From: Pigmentiphaga aceris
GTDB lineage: Bacteria; Pseudomonadota; Gammaproteobacteria; Burkholderiales; Burkholderiaceae_B
Length of the DNA stretch: 64,000 bases
Direction: 5' to 3'
Assembly: GCF_008119665.1 (NCBI RefSeq)
Contig: NZ_CP043046.1
Location: 2,728,001 to 2,792,000, forward strand
In this document: piece by piece, positions 33,772 through 42,131 of the stretch
Layout: each line of letters opens with the position of its first letter
How positions within the stretch are numbered: position 1 is the stretch's first letter
Program-made: the position numbers and the translations under genes
The notes under the pieces: generated by a model
Told to the model about the DNA's origin: nothing
What the model saw: the letters and a program-made list of their open reading frames with translations, nothing else
Databases searched by the model: none

Positions 33772-36384
33772 TCAGCCTGCCTTGGCCGGTGCGTTCTGTG
33801 CCGACTCCGCCAGGAAGTCATCGGCGAAGCGCTGCAGTACACCGCCTGCTTCGTAGATCGACACTTCTTCGGCGGTATCCAGGCGGCAGGTCACGGGCAC
33901 TTCCACCACGTCGCCATTCTTGCGCTCGATGCGCAGTGTCAGGTCAGTGCGCGGGGTGCGTGCGCCAGTCACTTCATAAATTTCGGTGCCATCCAGGCCC
34001 AGCGTCAGGCGGTTGGTGCCCGGTTTGAACTCCAGCGGCAACACGCCCATGCCGATCAGGTTGGTGCGGTGGATACGCTCGAAGCCTTCGGCGACGATCA
34101 CTTCCACACCCGCCAGTCGCACGCCCTTGGCTGCCCAGTCGCGCGACGAACCCTGGCCGTAGTCAGCGCCGGCCACGATGATCAGCGGCTGCTTGCGCAC
34201 CATGTAGGCCTCGATGGCTTCCCACATGCGCATGACAGTGCCGTCCGGTTCCACGCGGGCCAGCGAGCCTTGCTTCACGGTGCCATCTTCATTGCGCACC
34301 ATTTCGTTGAACAGCTGTGGGTTGGCGAAGGTGGCGCGTTGCGCGGTCAGGTGGTCGCCGCGATGGGTGGCGTAGGAATTGAAGTCCTCTTCCGGCAAGC
34401 CCATCATCGCCAGGTATTCACCGGCTGCGCTGTCGCCCAGAATGGCGTTCGACGGCGACAGGTGATCGGTGGTGATGTTGTCACCCAGCACGGCCAGCGG
34501 GCGCATGCCACGCAGCGTGCGTTCGCCTGCCAGCGCACCTTCCCAATACGGCGGACGGCGGATGTAGGTGCTCTGCGGACGCCAGTCGTACAGGGGCTTG
34601 ACCTGCGCACGCGCGCGCTGAATGCCGAACATGGGTTCGTAGACATTACGGAACTGCTCGGGCTTGACCGCTGCGGTGGCCACGGCTTCGATTTCTTCGT
34701 CGCTGGGCCAGATGTCCTTCAGGCGAATCTCGCGGCCGTCGGGCGACACGCCTAATACGTCTTGTTCGATATCGAAGCGAATCGTGCCTGCAATCGCATA
34801 GGCCACCACCAGCGGCGGCGAGGCCAGGAAGGCTTGCTTGGCATACGGGTGAATGCGGCCGTCGAAGTTGCGGTTGCCCGACAACACGGCGGTGGCGTAC
34901 AGCTTGCGGTCGATGATCTCTTGTTGAATGACCGGGTCCAGCGCGCCCGACATGCCGTTGCAAGTGGTACAGGCAAATGCCACGACACCAAAGCCCAGCG
35001 CTTCCAATTCCGACGTGAGGCCGGCTTCGTCCAGATACAGCGCAACCGTCTTCGATCCAGGCGCAAGCGAGGTCTTGACCCACGGCTTGCGGGTCAGCCC
35101 GGCGCGGTTGGCATTGCGTGCCAGCAGGCCGGCTGCAATCACGTTGCGCGGGTTGCTGGTATTGGTGCAGCTGGTAATGGCGGCGATGATGACGGCACCG
35201 TCGGGCATCAGGCCGGGTTCGTTTTCCACCTTGCCGGTAATGCCGCGGGCGGCCAGGTCGCTGACGGGCAGGCGGCGATGCGGGTTGGACGGGCCAGCCA
35301 TGGTGCGTACGACGGTGGACAGGTCAAAGCGCAACACACGTTCGTATTCCACCTTGGCCAAGCTGTCGGACCACAGGCCGCTGGTCTTGGCGTAGTTCTC
35401 CACCAGGCGCACTTGCTCGGGCTCGCGGCCGGTCAGGGTCAGGTAGTCCAGCGTCTGCTGGTCGATCGAGAACATCGCGGCGGTCGCACCGTATTCCGGG
35501 GCCATGTTCGATATGGTGGCGCGGTCGCCCAGCGTCAGGCTGGATGAGCCTTCGCCATAGAACTCCAGATAGGCACCCACGACCTTTTCCTTGCGCAGGA
35601 ATTCGGTCAAGGTCAGCACGATGTCGGTGGCGGTAATGCCCGGTTGACGACGGCCAGTCAGTTCAACGCCAACGATGTCGGGCAGGCGCATCCACGATGC
35701 ACGACCCAGCATGACGTTCTCGGCTTCCAGGCCGCCCACGCCAATGGCGATCACGCCCAGCGCATCGACGTGCGGCGTGTGGCTGTCAGTGCCGACCAGG
35801 GTGTCGGGATAGGCCACGCCGTCGATGGCATGGATGACCGGCGACATTCTTTCCAGATTGATCTGGTGCATGATGCCGTTGCCCGGGGGCACGACTTCGA
35901 TGTTCTTGAAGGCTTCGCGCGTCCAGTCGATGAAGTGGAAGCGGTCTTCGTTGCGGCGGTCTTCCACCGCACGGTTCTTCTCAAAAGCATCCGGGTCGAA
36001 ACCGGCGTGTTCCACGGCCAGCGAATGGTCCACGATCAACTGCACCGGCACCACCGGGTTCACCTTGGCCGGGTCACCGCCTTTGTCGGCAATTGCGTCA
36101 CGCAAGCCTGCCAGGTCCACCAGTGCGGTCTGACCCAGAATGTCATGACAGACCACACGCGCCGGGAACCAGGGGAAGTCCAGGTCACGCTTGCGGTTGA
36201 TCAACTGGCCAAGTGCATCGTTGAGCAGCGCCGGATCGCACCGTCGCACCAGGTTTTCAGCCAGCACACGCGAGGTGTAGGGCAGGGTGTCATAGGCACC
36301 CGGCGTGATCGCCTCGACCGCGGCACGCGCGTCGAAGAATTCCAGCGAGGAATTGGGCAGGGGCTTGCGGAATTGAGAGTTCAT
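33772..36384 (-). CDS. acnD: Fe/S-dependent 2-methylisocitrate dehydratase AcnD
   Basis: An 870-residue aconitase-superfamily enzyme. The [4Fe-4S] ligands are visible as SCTNTSNP and ACTTCNGMSGALDP, and the swivelling C-terminal domain has GADYGQGSSRDWAAKG. The length and the NGMSGALDP variant favour AcnD over AcnA. It dehydrates 2-methylcitrate to trans-2-methylaconitate, which PrpF then isomerises. Its ATG overlaps the stop of the gntR gene by 4 bp. prpB and prpC are not in the window, so they must lie elsewhere if the cycle is complete. Confidence 0.93.
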   Translation of the reverse strand: MNSQFRKPLPNSSLEFFDARAAVEAITPGAYDTLPYTSRVLAENLVRRCDPALLNDALGQLINRKRDLDFPWFPARVVCHDILGQTALVDLAGLRDAIADKGGDPAKVNPVVPVQLIVDHSLAVEHAGFDPDAFEKNRAVEDRRNEDRFHFIDWTREAFKNIEVVPPGNGIMHQINLERMSPVIHAIDGVAYPDTLVGTDSHTPHVDALGVIAIGVGGLEAENVMLGRASWMRLPDIVGVELTGRRQPGITATDIVLTLTEFLRKEKVVGAYLEFYGEGSSSLTLGDRATISNMAPEYGATAAMFSIDQQTLDYLTLTGREPEQVRLVENYAKTSGLWSDSLAKVEYERVLRFDLSTVVRTMAGPSNPHRRLPVSDLAARGITGKVENEPGLMPDGAVIIAAITSCTNTSNPRNVIAAGLLARNANRAGLTRKPWVKTSLAPGSKTVALYLDEAGLTSELEALGFGVVAFACTTCNGMSGALDPVIQQEIIDRKLYATAVLSGNRNFDGRIHPYAKQAFLASPPLVVAYAIAGTIRFDIEQDVLGVSPDGREIRLKDIWPSDEEIEAVATAAVKPEQFRNVYEPMFGIQRARAQVKPLYDWRPQSTYIRRPPYWEGALAGERTLRGMRPLAVLGDNITTDHLSPSNAILGDSAAGEYLAMMGLPEEDFNSYATHRGDHLTAQRATFANPQLFNEMVRNEDGTVKQGSLARVEPDGTVMRMWEAIEAYMVRKQPLIIVAGADYGQGSSRDWAAKGVRLAGVEVIVAEGFERIHRTNLIGMGVLPLEFKPGTNRLTLGLDGTEIYEVTGARTPRTDLTLRIERKNGDVVEVPVTCRLDTAEEVSIYEAGGVLQRFADDFLAESAQNAPAKAG

Positions 36385-37103
36385 GCCTCGTTGCGCTGCA
36401 GGTTGCCCTGCGCGATTCTCTGTTCGATGTTGAGTCGGGATGCACGGATATGCCGACGCATCAGCAGGTCGGCCAATTCACCATCGCCATCGGCGATGGC
36501 GTCAAGAATGCGGTGGTGCTCGGCGAACGCGTGGCGCGGTCGATTGGGGGTGCCGGCGAATTGAAGGCGGTACATGCGCGCAAGCTGGTAAAGCTCGTCG
36601 CACAGCAGGCGGATCAGCATCTGATTGCCGCTGCCTTGCACGATGCGGTAGTGGAAGTCGTAGTCACCTTCCTGCTGGTAGTAGCCCAGCCCCGCCTGGA
36701 AGGCCGGATCGCGCTCGTGGGCGTCGAGTACCTGGCGCAGATCGGCGATCTCGCTGGCCGGCATGCGTTCCGCAGCAAGGCGACACGCCAGTCCTTCCAG
36801 TGATTCACGGATTTGATAAAGCTCGCACAGCTCGGCCTGGCCCAACGAGACGACGCGCGCGCCGACGTGCGGCACACGCACGATCAGCTTCTGTCCTTCC
36901 AGCCGATTCAAAGCCTCGCGCAGCGGCCCCCGGCTGATGCCGTGCACCCGTGCAAGTTCCGGTTCCGAAATCTTGCTGCCGGGCGCAATGTCGCCCCGCA
37001 CGATCGCTGACTGGATCTTGCGGAACACGTTGTCTGACAGCGTTTCGCTCTCAGCGGTCGGGGCAGCACTTGCGGCAGTGGGAAGGTCGATGATTTTTGT
37101 CAT
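36381..37103 (-). CDS. GntR/FadR-type regulator of the acnD-prpF operon
   Basis: A 240-residue regulator: winged helix (DNVFRKIQSAIVRGDIAPGSKISEPELARVHGISRGPLREALNRLE) and an FCD ligand domain (metal/carboxylate-binding, DYDFHYRIVQGSGN, RPRHAFAEHHRILDAI). ATG 37103 is chosen over the upstream 37148. First gene of the operon gntR-acnD-prpF and presumably its repressor, responding to methylcitrate-cycle intermediates by analogy; candidate operators are at 37105-37114 and 37166-37177. Confidence 0.9.
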   Translation of the reverse strand: MTKIIDLPTAASAAPTAESETLSDNVFRKIQSAIVRGDIAPGSKISEPELARVHGISRGPLREALNRLEGQKLIVRVPHVGARVVSLGQAELCELYQIRESLEGLACRLAAERMPASEIADLRQVLDAHERDPAFQAGLGYYQQEGDYDFHYRIVQGSGNQMLIRLLCDELYQLARMYRLQFAGTPNRPRHAFAEHHRILDAIADGDGELADLLMRRHIRASRLNIEQRIAQGNLQRNEA

Positions 37104-37104
37104 G

Positions 37105-37177
37105 TGTCGACAATCTGGTCGGTTTTTCTGGTGAAAAACCGATTTCAAGGTCGTTTCGATCTTGGATTGTAGACAAT
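37105..37177. promoter_or_regulatory. Two candidate GntR operators
   Basis: TGTCGACAAT (37105-37114, touching the start codon) and ATTGTAGACAAT (37166-37177) both fit an ATTGTnGACAAT pattern with dyad symmetry, 61 bp apart, flanking the probable promoter of the gntR-acnD-prpF operon. FadR-subfamily regulators typically bind such short TTGT/ACAA palindromes. Confidence 0.55.
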
Positions 37178-37227
37178 GTTAGCTGCTCACGCGAGTCCTG
37201 CCACTCCGTGAATTCCCTGGCGCGATA

Positions 37228-37557
37228 TCAGATCGACTGGCCCTTGCTGCCTTGATCCCGGTCGAAACGCGGTGAAGCTTCCGCCGCTTCATCGTCCTTG
37301 CGCTGGTTTTGCGCGCGCTCTTGCGCGGCGCGGTCGGCTTCATTGAGCCAGCGGCGGGTAGTGTCTTGCGCATTGTCGATGCCGCGATTGACGGCCTCGC
37401 CCGTGGCCTGCAAGGCCTTGCGGGCTTCTTCGCTCGCGATCCGTCCGACCTCACGGGTCACGGATTCGGTGGCCTGCTCGGCGCGTTCGCAACCTGCGAG
37501 ACCGATCAACAGCACTGCACCCAGCGCGACGAGGGGGGTTCTGAAGGCGTGATTCAT
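37228..37557 (-). CDS. Small amphipathic lipoprotein
   Basis: A 109-residue protein (ATG 37557; alternative starts slightly upstream). Lipobox LIGLAGCE. After the Cys the chain is almost all charged helix with Ala, Glu, Arg and Gln (ATESVTREVGRIASEEARKALQ and beyond), so it is probably an extended helix or coiled coil tethered to a membrane. Function unknown. Confidence 0.65.
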   Translation of the reverse strand: MNHAFRTPLVALGAVLLIGLAGCERAEQATESVTREVGRIASEEARKALQATGEAVNRGIDNAQDTTRRWLNEADRAAQERAQNQRKDDEAAEASPRFDRDQGSKGQSI

Positions 37558-37876
37558 AAGGGTGGGCATCCTGATCAAAGGGAGAAGTAAGAAATCGGGT
37601 CGATGGCGGCAGAAATAAAGGGCTGCTCATCGCAGGATTCAATCAGGCAGAAGCTGTGCGGCGCGTGCAAGCACGACCGAAAGCAAGGCTGGGCTGTCTG
37701 TATTAAGACCCGTTGAGACCCGTCCGCGCGGTGGAGGTTTCGCGTCTTCCATTCCGCTTACATCCTTGTTCATGCAGTTTCCAAAGGCATCATTCGTTGC
37801 GATGCCTGCGACCCTGCCCGCAGAATGTGCCGCCTTGCTTGAGTCTCCCTTGCTTGAGCCATGTTAGGAGTCGAAG
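37558..37876. other. Intergenic region
   Basis: About 320 bp between the divergent lipoprotein and DUF4272 genes. Apart from a short direct repeat (AAGACCCGT at 37705, GAGACCCGT at 37715) and the Shine-Dalgarno AGGAG at 37866 for the next gene, nothing is recognised. Confidence 0.6.
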
Positions 37877-39013
37877 ATGAAAGATTTGCTGTCGCGCTTG
37901 AAATCGATGTTTGGCGGCGGGTCGGAGCCAGTCGAAAGCACGGTTGCTGCGCCAGCGACGGTTGGCACGCCCGAGCCCGGGGCCAACACCGTATTGATCA
38001 ACGCCTACTGCACCGTCGGCATCCTGCCGCCTGCAGACTTCGTGCACACGCCGATTGCCCGGCGTGACCTTAGCGATCCGGCACTGGCCGATCACCTGAA
38101 GGGTTTTGTCGGCTACATCGCCGGGCGTGGCGACGGTCAGATGACCAGCACGCGTTACCACCTGATTCGGCACGTTCAGCGCGTGCGCCAACACCTGAGC
38201 CTGGAAATTCCGACCACCGGCATGGATGCATTTGCCGACTGGGCCTTGCGTGCCAACGCGCTGGTCTTCCTGCCGGACAGCAGCATTCGTGACCCCTTCG
38301 GTCGCATGTTGATGGACGCTGAAGGCAACCCGCCCGACCCGGAAGCAATCGTGCCGTATCCGCAGGATGCGTGGGAACGCAAGGCAAGAACCGAAGCCCA
38401 GCTTGCGTCACGCGGCTGGCGCTTGCCGGCCCACTTGCCCCCCTTGCCGGGCGAAGCGGAAGTACGCCTGCGCCGTGCCGACGAAGTGCTGGGCCGCGTC
38501 AGTGCCTTGTGTGCAGTGGCGTTCCGCGCCAAGACCGTGCATTCCGACGACCCGATTCCGGTCGGTGAACTGTTCGAACGCCTGCCGCATGGCAGCGATT
38601 GCCTGACCCCGAACGAAGCCGCCTTCATGGCCAACCCCATGCCCGACCAGTCGACTGCCGCTGAACTGAGCTGGCGTTTCGAATGTGTGCCCGTGCTGGA
38701 ATGGGCGCTGGGCCTGCGCGAAGACCTGCCGTTCCCCGATGGCAGTACGGAACCGCAGCTGGCTTTGCTGGAACTGTCTTCGGATCAGATGGCTGAGCTT
38801 CCGCCCAAGGTGCGCCTGCGGCCCACGGCTGAGATTCTGGACGCGTTGGATCTGCATTACCGCGCCCATTGGCTGGTGCGTCAGGCGCGTGTGGACGACC
38901 GCCCGCCACCAGAAGGCCTGGTGCCCGGCATCGTGGCCGAGCGTCACTATGCACTGAACTGGCTGGTGCATTTTGAAGATGCGGAGTGGGATGAGGTGGA
39001 TACGCCTACTTGA
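37877..39013 (+). CDS. DUF4272 domain protein
   Basis: A 378-residue soluble protein; ATG 37877 has AGGAG with a 6-nt spacer. The C-terminal half (RRADEVLGRVSALCAVAFRAK, RFECVPVLEWALGLREDLPFP, ILDALDLHYRAHWLVRQAR, VAERHYALNWLVHFEDAEWDEVDTPT) fits DUF4272, a family linked to polymorphic-toxin and stress loci but with unknown function. The N-terminal part resembles no domain known to me. No effector or secretion gene is next to it. Confidence 0.75.
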   Translation: MKDLLSRLKSMFGGGSEPVESTVAAPATVGTPEPGANTVLINAYCTVGILPPADFVHTPIARRDLSDPALADHLKGFVGYIAGRGDGQMTSTRYHLIRHVQRVRQHLSLEIPTTGMDAFADWALRANALVFLPDSSIRDPFGRMLMDAEGNPPDPEAIVPYPQDAWERKARTEAQLASRGWRLPAHLPPLPGEAEVRLRRADEVLGRVSALCAVAFRAKTVHSDDPIPVGELFERLPHGSDCLTPNEAAFMANPMPDQSTAAELSWRFECVPVLEWALGLREDLPFPDGSTEPQLALLELSSDQMAELPPKVRLRPTAEILDALDLHYRAHWLVRQARVDDRPPPEGLVPGIVAERHYALNWLVHFEDAEWDEVDTPT

Positions 39014-39029
39014 TGGGGTCGTATCGAGT

Positions 39030-39107
39030 TTGCCGGGTTTGATGAGGACTGATTGCCGTATTGGAAGGAACTCTGGAAAGAACCCGGCAATGGAAAGAAC
39101 CCGGCAA
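39030..39107. repeat. 17-bp tandem duplication with an inverted partner
   Basis: TGGAAAGAACCCGGCAA occurs twice head to tail (39074-39090 and 39091-39107), and TTGCCGGGTT (39030-39039) is complementary to its end. The set lies in the 148-bp gap after the DUF4272 gene, and could fold into alternative hairpins. Confidence 0.6.
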
Positions 39108-39161
39108 TAACTGCCCTGGCGAGCTGCTGGCATCAATGCGCGCGGTGCTACGCCGATGCCT

Positions 39162-39656
39162 TCAGTTGGTCTGGTAAATATCCGCCTTCAGTATTTCCAT
39201 GAAGCGCGGCGGGCTTGCAAGGGGTTTGAATCCGAACTGGCTGTACAGGCCATGAGCATCTAAAGTCAGCAGCAACAGGCGGCGGATGTGTCGCAGGTCT
39301 TTGTGTTCCATCACGCTGGCCATCAATGCTTTGGATAGCCCCTTGCCGCGATGTGGGGCCAGGATGAATACGTCGGCCAGCAGTGCAAAGGTCGAATAAT
39401 CCGTCACCAAACGAGCCAAGCCGACCTGCTCGGTGCCGTGGTAGACACCAAAGCACAGCGAGTTCTGCACCGAGCGTTCAACGATGTCGCGCGGTACGCC
39501 GGTCATCCAGTAGCTGTCTTCGCTCAGGAATTTGTGGATCACGTCCATGTTCAAGCGTTGCGGATCGGTGGAAATTTCGTAGCCGTCCGGCAATTGCTTG
39601 AGCACTTGTTCACTCGCGCCGGTCGTGATTGATCCCACCATGTTCTGCGTCTGCAT
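39162..39656 (-). CDS. GNAT family N-acetyltransferase
   Basis: 164 residues from ATG 39656 (GGA at a suitable distance). The acetyl-CoA loop region LADVFILAPHRGKGLSKALMASVMEH is clear, as are SYWMTGVPRDIVERSVQNSLCFGVYHG and LLLLTLDAHGLYSQFGFKPL. Substrate unknown. It sits directly upstream (on the other strand) of the radical SAM pseudogene. Confidence 0.88.
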   Translation of the reverse strand: MQTQNMVGSITTGASEQVLKQLPDGYEISTDPQRLNMDVIHKFLSEDSYWMTGVPRDIVERSVQNSLCFGVYHGTEQVGLARLVTDYSTFALLADVFILAPHRGKGLSKALMASVMEHKDLRHIRRLLLLTLDAHGLYSQFGFKPLASPPRFMEILKADIYQTN

Positions 39657-39895
39657 GCGTGCTTCGTCCTTTTCGGTTTGATGCCGGTGTTGCCCGGTCT
39701 GCGCGACGGGCCGGTGTGTTCCGGCCTGCCGCAAATGTCTCCTCGGAAAGCATACCCAGACAGGCCCTTGCTACTCCAGCGATTCCCGGTGTTGAAGATG
39801 GATTGGCGTATCTGCGTCAACGAACGTTGCACCCATGACAGCAAGCCCGCTGCGTCAACCAAAGCTTGCACCACCCATCGTCTTTAACCACTAGC

Positions 39896-40320
39896 GTTGC
39901 TTCCTTGCGACCTAATTCGGCCGCGCATCAGGTCACCTGTTTCCACGAGGACTTGGCATTGGTGTTGGTTTTGCACTTGCTGTCGCCTGATGAGTTGACC
40001 GAGGTAGCAGATCGGCTTGCGCAGATGCCGGACGAGCAGGGCACCAAACCCGTCCATTCTTTCCTGACGTAGCGCGCGTTACTCAGGCCACCGCATCGTT
40101 AGCCGCCATTCCCTGCCGAAAGGGCCGCGTTTTGACGAAGGGGGAAAGACTCGCTGGGCTGGGCCTTCAATGCGCTGGGCTTGCATGATTGCGCCAAGCA
40201 CTTGGCCATGCTGCATTTGAACGACCTAGCCGATGTGCTGCGCGACAGCGTTGACCCGCGCTTGGTGTTCCGAGTCGCGGGCAGAGGACCTTCGATCCTC
40301 TGGCGGCCGCTCAAGCTCTT
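39896..40320 (+). pseudogene. Degraded copy of the B12-binding radical SAM gene (5' part)
   Basis: The DNA reads like the first ~200 codons of the intact gene at 42132 but with deletions and stops. Matching pieces: CLEAR start near ATCAGGTCACCTGTTTCC; the peptide TEVADRLAQMPDEQ followed by HSFL; a loss of about 80 bp; then PAGRAA-like DNA, LGWAFNALGLHDCAKHLAML and LNDLADVLRD. Frames shift between the pieces. The homology stops about 40320, so the core radical SAM half is missing. It is a remnant of a tandem duplication or gene conversion, not a functional gene. Confidence 0.8.
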
Positions 40321-40348
40321 GTGTTTATATATGGCGTACAGGGTGCGC

Positions 40349-40372
40349 GTGAGTATTCCGCGTCGTACTCAC
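40349..40372. repeat. Hairpin at the cassette edge
   Basis: GTGAGTA (40349-40355) and TACTCAC (40366-40372) are exact complements with a 10-nt loop, between the end of the pseudogene and the terminator of the HEPN/DUF5343 cassette. Nothing else is recognised in 40321-40416. Confidence 0.4.
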
Positions 40373-40416
40373 AGCTAATTTTCGTCGACGTTCTTCGGCT
40401 TACAGGGTTACGCCAC

Positions 40417-40445
40417 AAAAAAAACCGCCCGGCCTGTTTCGGGCG
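40417..40445 (-). terminator. Intrinsic terminator of the DUF5343-HEPN cassette
   Basis: On the minus strand CGCCCG, an 8-nt loop and CGGGCG are followed by G and eight T residues (the A-run at 40417-40424). It is 22 bp past the HEPN stop codon, so the two-gene cassette ends its own transcript. Confidence 0.85.
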
Positions 40446-40466
40446 CTAGTTGAAATTATTGGCTCG

Positions 40467-41054
40467 TTAGCTAAGTAGTCGGAACCAATCCCTTACGGTA
40501 AGTCGTAATCGGATTATTTCGTCTTCAGTGATTGGGCAGCAGTGCGCAATAGGCGCGCGCAAGGTATTTAAGCTGCTCATCACTTTCTCAACAGCTTTTT
40601 GGCTGTTAAATACAGTGGTGAAAATCATCCAGTTAGCGGTGATAATTACTGCAAGCTCGCCGAAAGTTGTGTAGTCGAGAGGAGCATCAGACCTGCGAGT
40701 CATCCCGCTATCGAGTTCTCTTTGTTGGCGGTCTCGGACCCCTTGGACAATAGCAGGGGGGATCTTGCCGCTTGTCCACCATGTAGCGCCGTCACAGTCC
40801 TTAAGTATTTCAGTTATCAGCCCGCGAATAGAACGCTCAAGACAATAGAAGACCTCGAAGTGGCGTGCCATCTCCGCAGCCTCTGCCCGGACTTCGTGTT
40901 CGAATTGAGGATAATAGTCAATTGGATTCTCGACAGCGTGTGGCTCAACATGGCCAAGTTCAATGTTGAACTGCTTCTCTATGACCCTAAGTTCTTCAGT
41001 GAGCAGGTAGCCCGACATCCCAAAAGAGCGGAGTTGATTCTGGGCATCATTCAT
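40467..41054 (-). CDS. Swt1-type HEPN domain protein (putative RNase toxin)
   Basis: A 195-residue protein with the HEPN all-helical pattern: an early helix block (HFEVFYCLERSIRGLITEILKD), a middle helix block and near the end the RX4H catalytic motif, Arg166-APIA-His171, followed by DEIIRLRLTVRDWFRLL. HEPN domains with this motif are metal-independent RNases in many defence and toxin systems; the Swt1-like subgroup is common in defence islands. It starts 8 bp inside the end of the DUF5343 gene (ATGAATGA), so translation is coupled. Base composition is clearly lower in G+C than the surroundings. Whether it cleaves RNA is untested. Confidence 0.8.
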   Translation of the reverse strand: MNDAQNQLRSFGMSGYLLTEELRVIEKQFNIELGHVEPHAVENPIDYYPQFEHEVRAEAAEMARHFEVFYCLERSIRGLITEILKDCDGATWWTSGKIPPAIVQGVRDRQQRELDSGMTRRSDAPLDYTTFGELAVIITANWMIFTTVFNSQKAVEKVMSSLNTLRAPIAHCCPITEDEIIRLRLTVRDWFRLLS

Positions 41055-41715
41055 TGGATGCCTTCAGAATATTTTCTCTCAGGCTTTTAAAGATCGCGTT
41101 GAAAACGGCAATATCTGATGTAGCAGGAAGGTTCAGGTTAATGGTGTAGGCGAGATTTAATCCAATTCCGTCAGGTTTTCTTGAAAATTGGATTTCTTCC
41201 GGCCTCTCCGGCTTGTCATCTTGTCTATTGATACCTTCTCGGCTTATGTTTTCAATTGTGGTCTCAATAAAATTAGATCTTTTGGTGGAAAAATCGGCGT
41301 GCTTTTTTAACGCTTTTATGCAATTTAGAACTAAACTGGCAACACTGGAGTCACCGCCGGTTCCTGTTTCCTCTATAACGAGTCCTTTTAGTTTCTCGTC
41401 CGAGAGTGAATGCATATATTCGTTTCGGGTATATAGAGGGGCGTAGCCAATCCTTAAAGCCTCTGCCACTGCAGCGCCGGATATCTCTGGGTCTGTGTTG
41501 CGAAATTTAGTATACAAATTTGTGGGGCTTCCATCTTGGGCAACAAATCCAATTTTTCTCAAAAAAGATGTCATTTGGGAGCCCGATCCTCCGGGAATAC
41601 CTAGAATGGTCTTCACAAAGTCTTGTCCTACAGTTGAAGGCGTGGCCGCATTTTTTATTGCTGTAAGGGTGCGATCTATGTTGCCTGTCGCTGTGACATA
41701 TGGAAGTCCCGCCAT
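41047..41715 (-). CDS. DUF5343 family protein
   Basis: A 222-residue protein from ATG 41715, with AAAGGATG as Shine-Dalgarno (the TTG at 41733 is less likely). The N-terminal block LPYVTATGNIDRTLTAIKNA, PGGSGSQMTSFLRKIGFV and the later GYAPLYTRNEYMHSLSDEKLKGL and SVASLVLNCIKALKKHADF match DUF5343, a winged-helix-like domain family of unknown function found mainly in accessory regions. It is the first gene of the cassette and, as the upstream member of a coupled pair, could be the regulator or antitoxin of the HEPN protein; that is inference. Confidence 0.82.
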   Translation of the reverse strand: MAGLPYVTATGNIDRTLTAIKNAATPSTVGQDFVKTILGIPGGSGSQMTSFLRKIGFVAQDGSPTNLYTKFRNTDPEISGAAVAEALRIGYAPLYTRNEYMHSLSDEKLKGLVIEETGTGGDSSVASLVLNCIKALKKHADFSTKRSNFIETTIENISREGINRQDDKPERPEEIQFSRKPDGIGLNLAYTINLNLPATSDIAVFNAIFKSLRENILKASNE

Positions 41716-41734
41716 GATTTCATCCTTTTGCAAA

Positions 41735-41824
41735 ATTAATGTCTAGGCCGGCATTGGTGTTGGCTTGGGCCATGTTTTAGTGTCGGTCGCCGAGGGGTTT
41801 TTAGTACCATATTATTAATGTCTA
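41735..41824. repeat. Direct repeats flanking a second radical SAM remnant
   Basis: ATTAATGTCTA occurs exactly at 41735-41745 and 41814-41824. Between them, 41748-41805 (starting GGCATTGGTGTTGG, a string also present in the pseudogene at about 39956) can be aligned with the region of the intact radical SAM gene near 42258-42315. The direct repeats look like the boundaries of a small insertion or duplication event at the upstream edge of the HEPN/DUF5343 cassette. Confidence 0.5.
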
Positions 41825-42131
41825 AAAAATTCAGGCGCTTAGGATTTTAGTGGTGAGTCTTAAAATCTCGCTGGCATGTTTTTCTTGTCCCGTCCCCTCT
41901 CCGCAACGGCGAAGGTCCATATTTCGAAATTTGAGCCGTACCGGGTACCGATGGGACATTCATCCGTGCGGATGCATCTCGAATTTTATGCCGTAAGCGA
42001 CTTCTGTGTGTAGTCGCCGTATCAGCGGCATAACTAAAAAATTTGAGCCGTAATGGCTACCTGAGAGATCCTCAGCTCCACCCGGTATAATTACGAGTTG
42101 TACCCCCTTTGCGAGCCTCCGGCCGCGCATC
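41825..42131. other. Structured non-coding leader/promoter region of the radical SAM gene
   Basis: No gene. It contains AAATTTGAGCCGTA twice (41927-41940 and 42039-42052), each followed by a GGnTACC tail; a hairpin CATCCG/CGGATG (41961-41974); a larger nested hairpin TATGCCG/CGGCATA (41987-42032) with an inner GCGACT/AGTCGC; and an imperfect CTGAG/CTCAG dyad (42061-42075). A consensus -10 TATAAT sits at 42086-42091, about 40 bp before the radical SAM ATG, with no good -35, which suggests an activator or a regulated promoter. Confidence 0.6.

Noticed and set aside
37877..39013. Polymorphic-toxin immunity locus around the DUF4272 gene
   Set aside because: No secretion, toxin or immunity gene is adjacent, so the context does not support it.
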